The position numbers were made by a program, and so were the translations under genes. From Burkholderiales bacterium (GTDB lineage Bacteria > Pseudomonadota > Gammaproteobacteria > Burkholderiales > Burkholderiaceae_D): a DNA stretch of 64,000 bases. The notes under the pieces are model-generated. The model did not search any database. It was not told the DNA's origin and saw only the letters and a list, made by a program, of their open reading frames with translations. Each line of letters opens with the position of its first letter. Position 1 is the first letter of the stretch. Positions 63,878 through 64,000 of the stretch are shown one piece after another. The stretch is from positions 57,078 through 121,077 of the forward strand of contig JACQDX010000048.1 of assembly GCA_016200895.1 (NCBI GenBank), in the 5' to 3' direction.

Positions 63878-64000
63878 CGTGTTTCCTAATTTAAAAAATT
63901 TGGACACTGGCTAGCGGCGACTGGCTGGTGTGTATCGTGTACAACTCCCTGGCCAGAACGGATGTTGCACCGTGCTTGAGGCTGGGAGCATCGTAAAAAG
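63878..64000. other. upstream region of the haem operon (cut by window edge)
   Basis: Only 123 bases are visible. It should contain the hmuR promoter and perhaps a Fur site, but I see no convincing Fur box or riboswitch within what is shown. Confidence 0.4.

Noticed and set aside
63878..64000. Possible riboswitch or Fur box before hmuR
   Set aside because: No conserved B12-box, aptamer core or convincing Fur palindrome is visible in the bases shown.

Overview
The window looks like a chromosomal segment of a betaproteobacterium of the Burkholderiales, most likely an Oxalobacteraceae member close to Undibacterium. This rests on the chemoreceptor signalling-domain wording, DUF4214 secreted proteins, a CoA-acylating valine degradation operon, a ChrB/ChrA chromate locus and Oxalobacteraceae-style intergenic repeats. 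The genus is inferred from memory of such genomes, not from a search. No rRNA, tRNA, CRISPR array, prophage or intact insertion sequence was seen.

Layout. 1-8.1 kb: end of an alpha/beta hydrolase, a small membrane protein, a secreted amidohydrolase, a cupin / Vat-like acetyltransferase / nucleosidase cluster, a secreted DUF4214 protein, a palindromic repeat and an RDD membrane protein. 8.8-16.1 kb: two chemoreceptors, small envelope proteins, a macro-domain protein, a periplasmic solute-binding protein and an FCP1/SCP-like phosphatase. 16.1-20.4 kb: a flavin monooxygenase divergent from a LuxR regulator fused to a degenerate alpha/beta hydrolase, then a methyltransferase bracketed by two related terminal-inverted-repeat elements, and a GNAT acetyltransferase. 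20.5-23.6 kb: a chromate operon (chrB, chrA, rhodanese, stand-alone ChrB C-terminal domain). 24.3-33.8 kb: a second DUF4214 protein, a metallophosphoesterase, a secreted propeller-like protein, a glycosyltransferase coupled to a coiled-coil protein, and a Cache/PAS/GGDEF diguanylate cyclase.

33.8-40.3 kb: the valine catabolic operon mmsA, acyl-CoA dehydrogenase, enoyl-CoA hydratase, 3-hydroxyisobutyryl-CoA hydrolase, mmsB, all on the minus strand. Its leader carries a recognisable cobalamin riboswitch on the same strand, apparently split by a 126-bp inverted-repeat element, with ACGT-type inverted repeats upstream. This is the most interesting region. 41.5-45.7 kb: a two-gene NAD-dependent formate dehydrogenase. 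46-47.6 kb: hipBA with a likely autoregulatory operator. 48.7-52 kb: metE divergent from metR, with two MetR boxes between them. 52.0-53.3 kb: a likely toxin-antitoxin pair in which a zeta-type kinase carries a KfrB-like C-terminal region and an intrinsic terminator sits between the two genes.

54.8-63.9 kb: a minus-strand haem acquisition locus: TonB receptor, HmuS, HmuT, HmuU and HmuV, then a VOC protein, a ChaN lipoprotein, a small Zn-ribbon-like protein and a DUF2325 coiled-coil protein. Cobalamin and haem recur as themes: metE is the B12-independent methionine synthase, and valine breakdown feeds propionyl-CoA into a route that commonly uses the B12-dependent methylmalonyl-CoA mutase.
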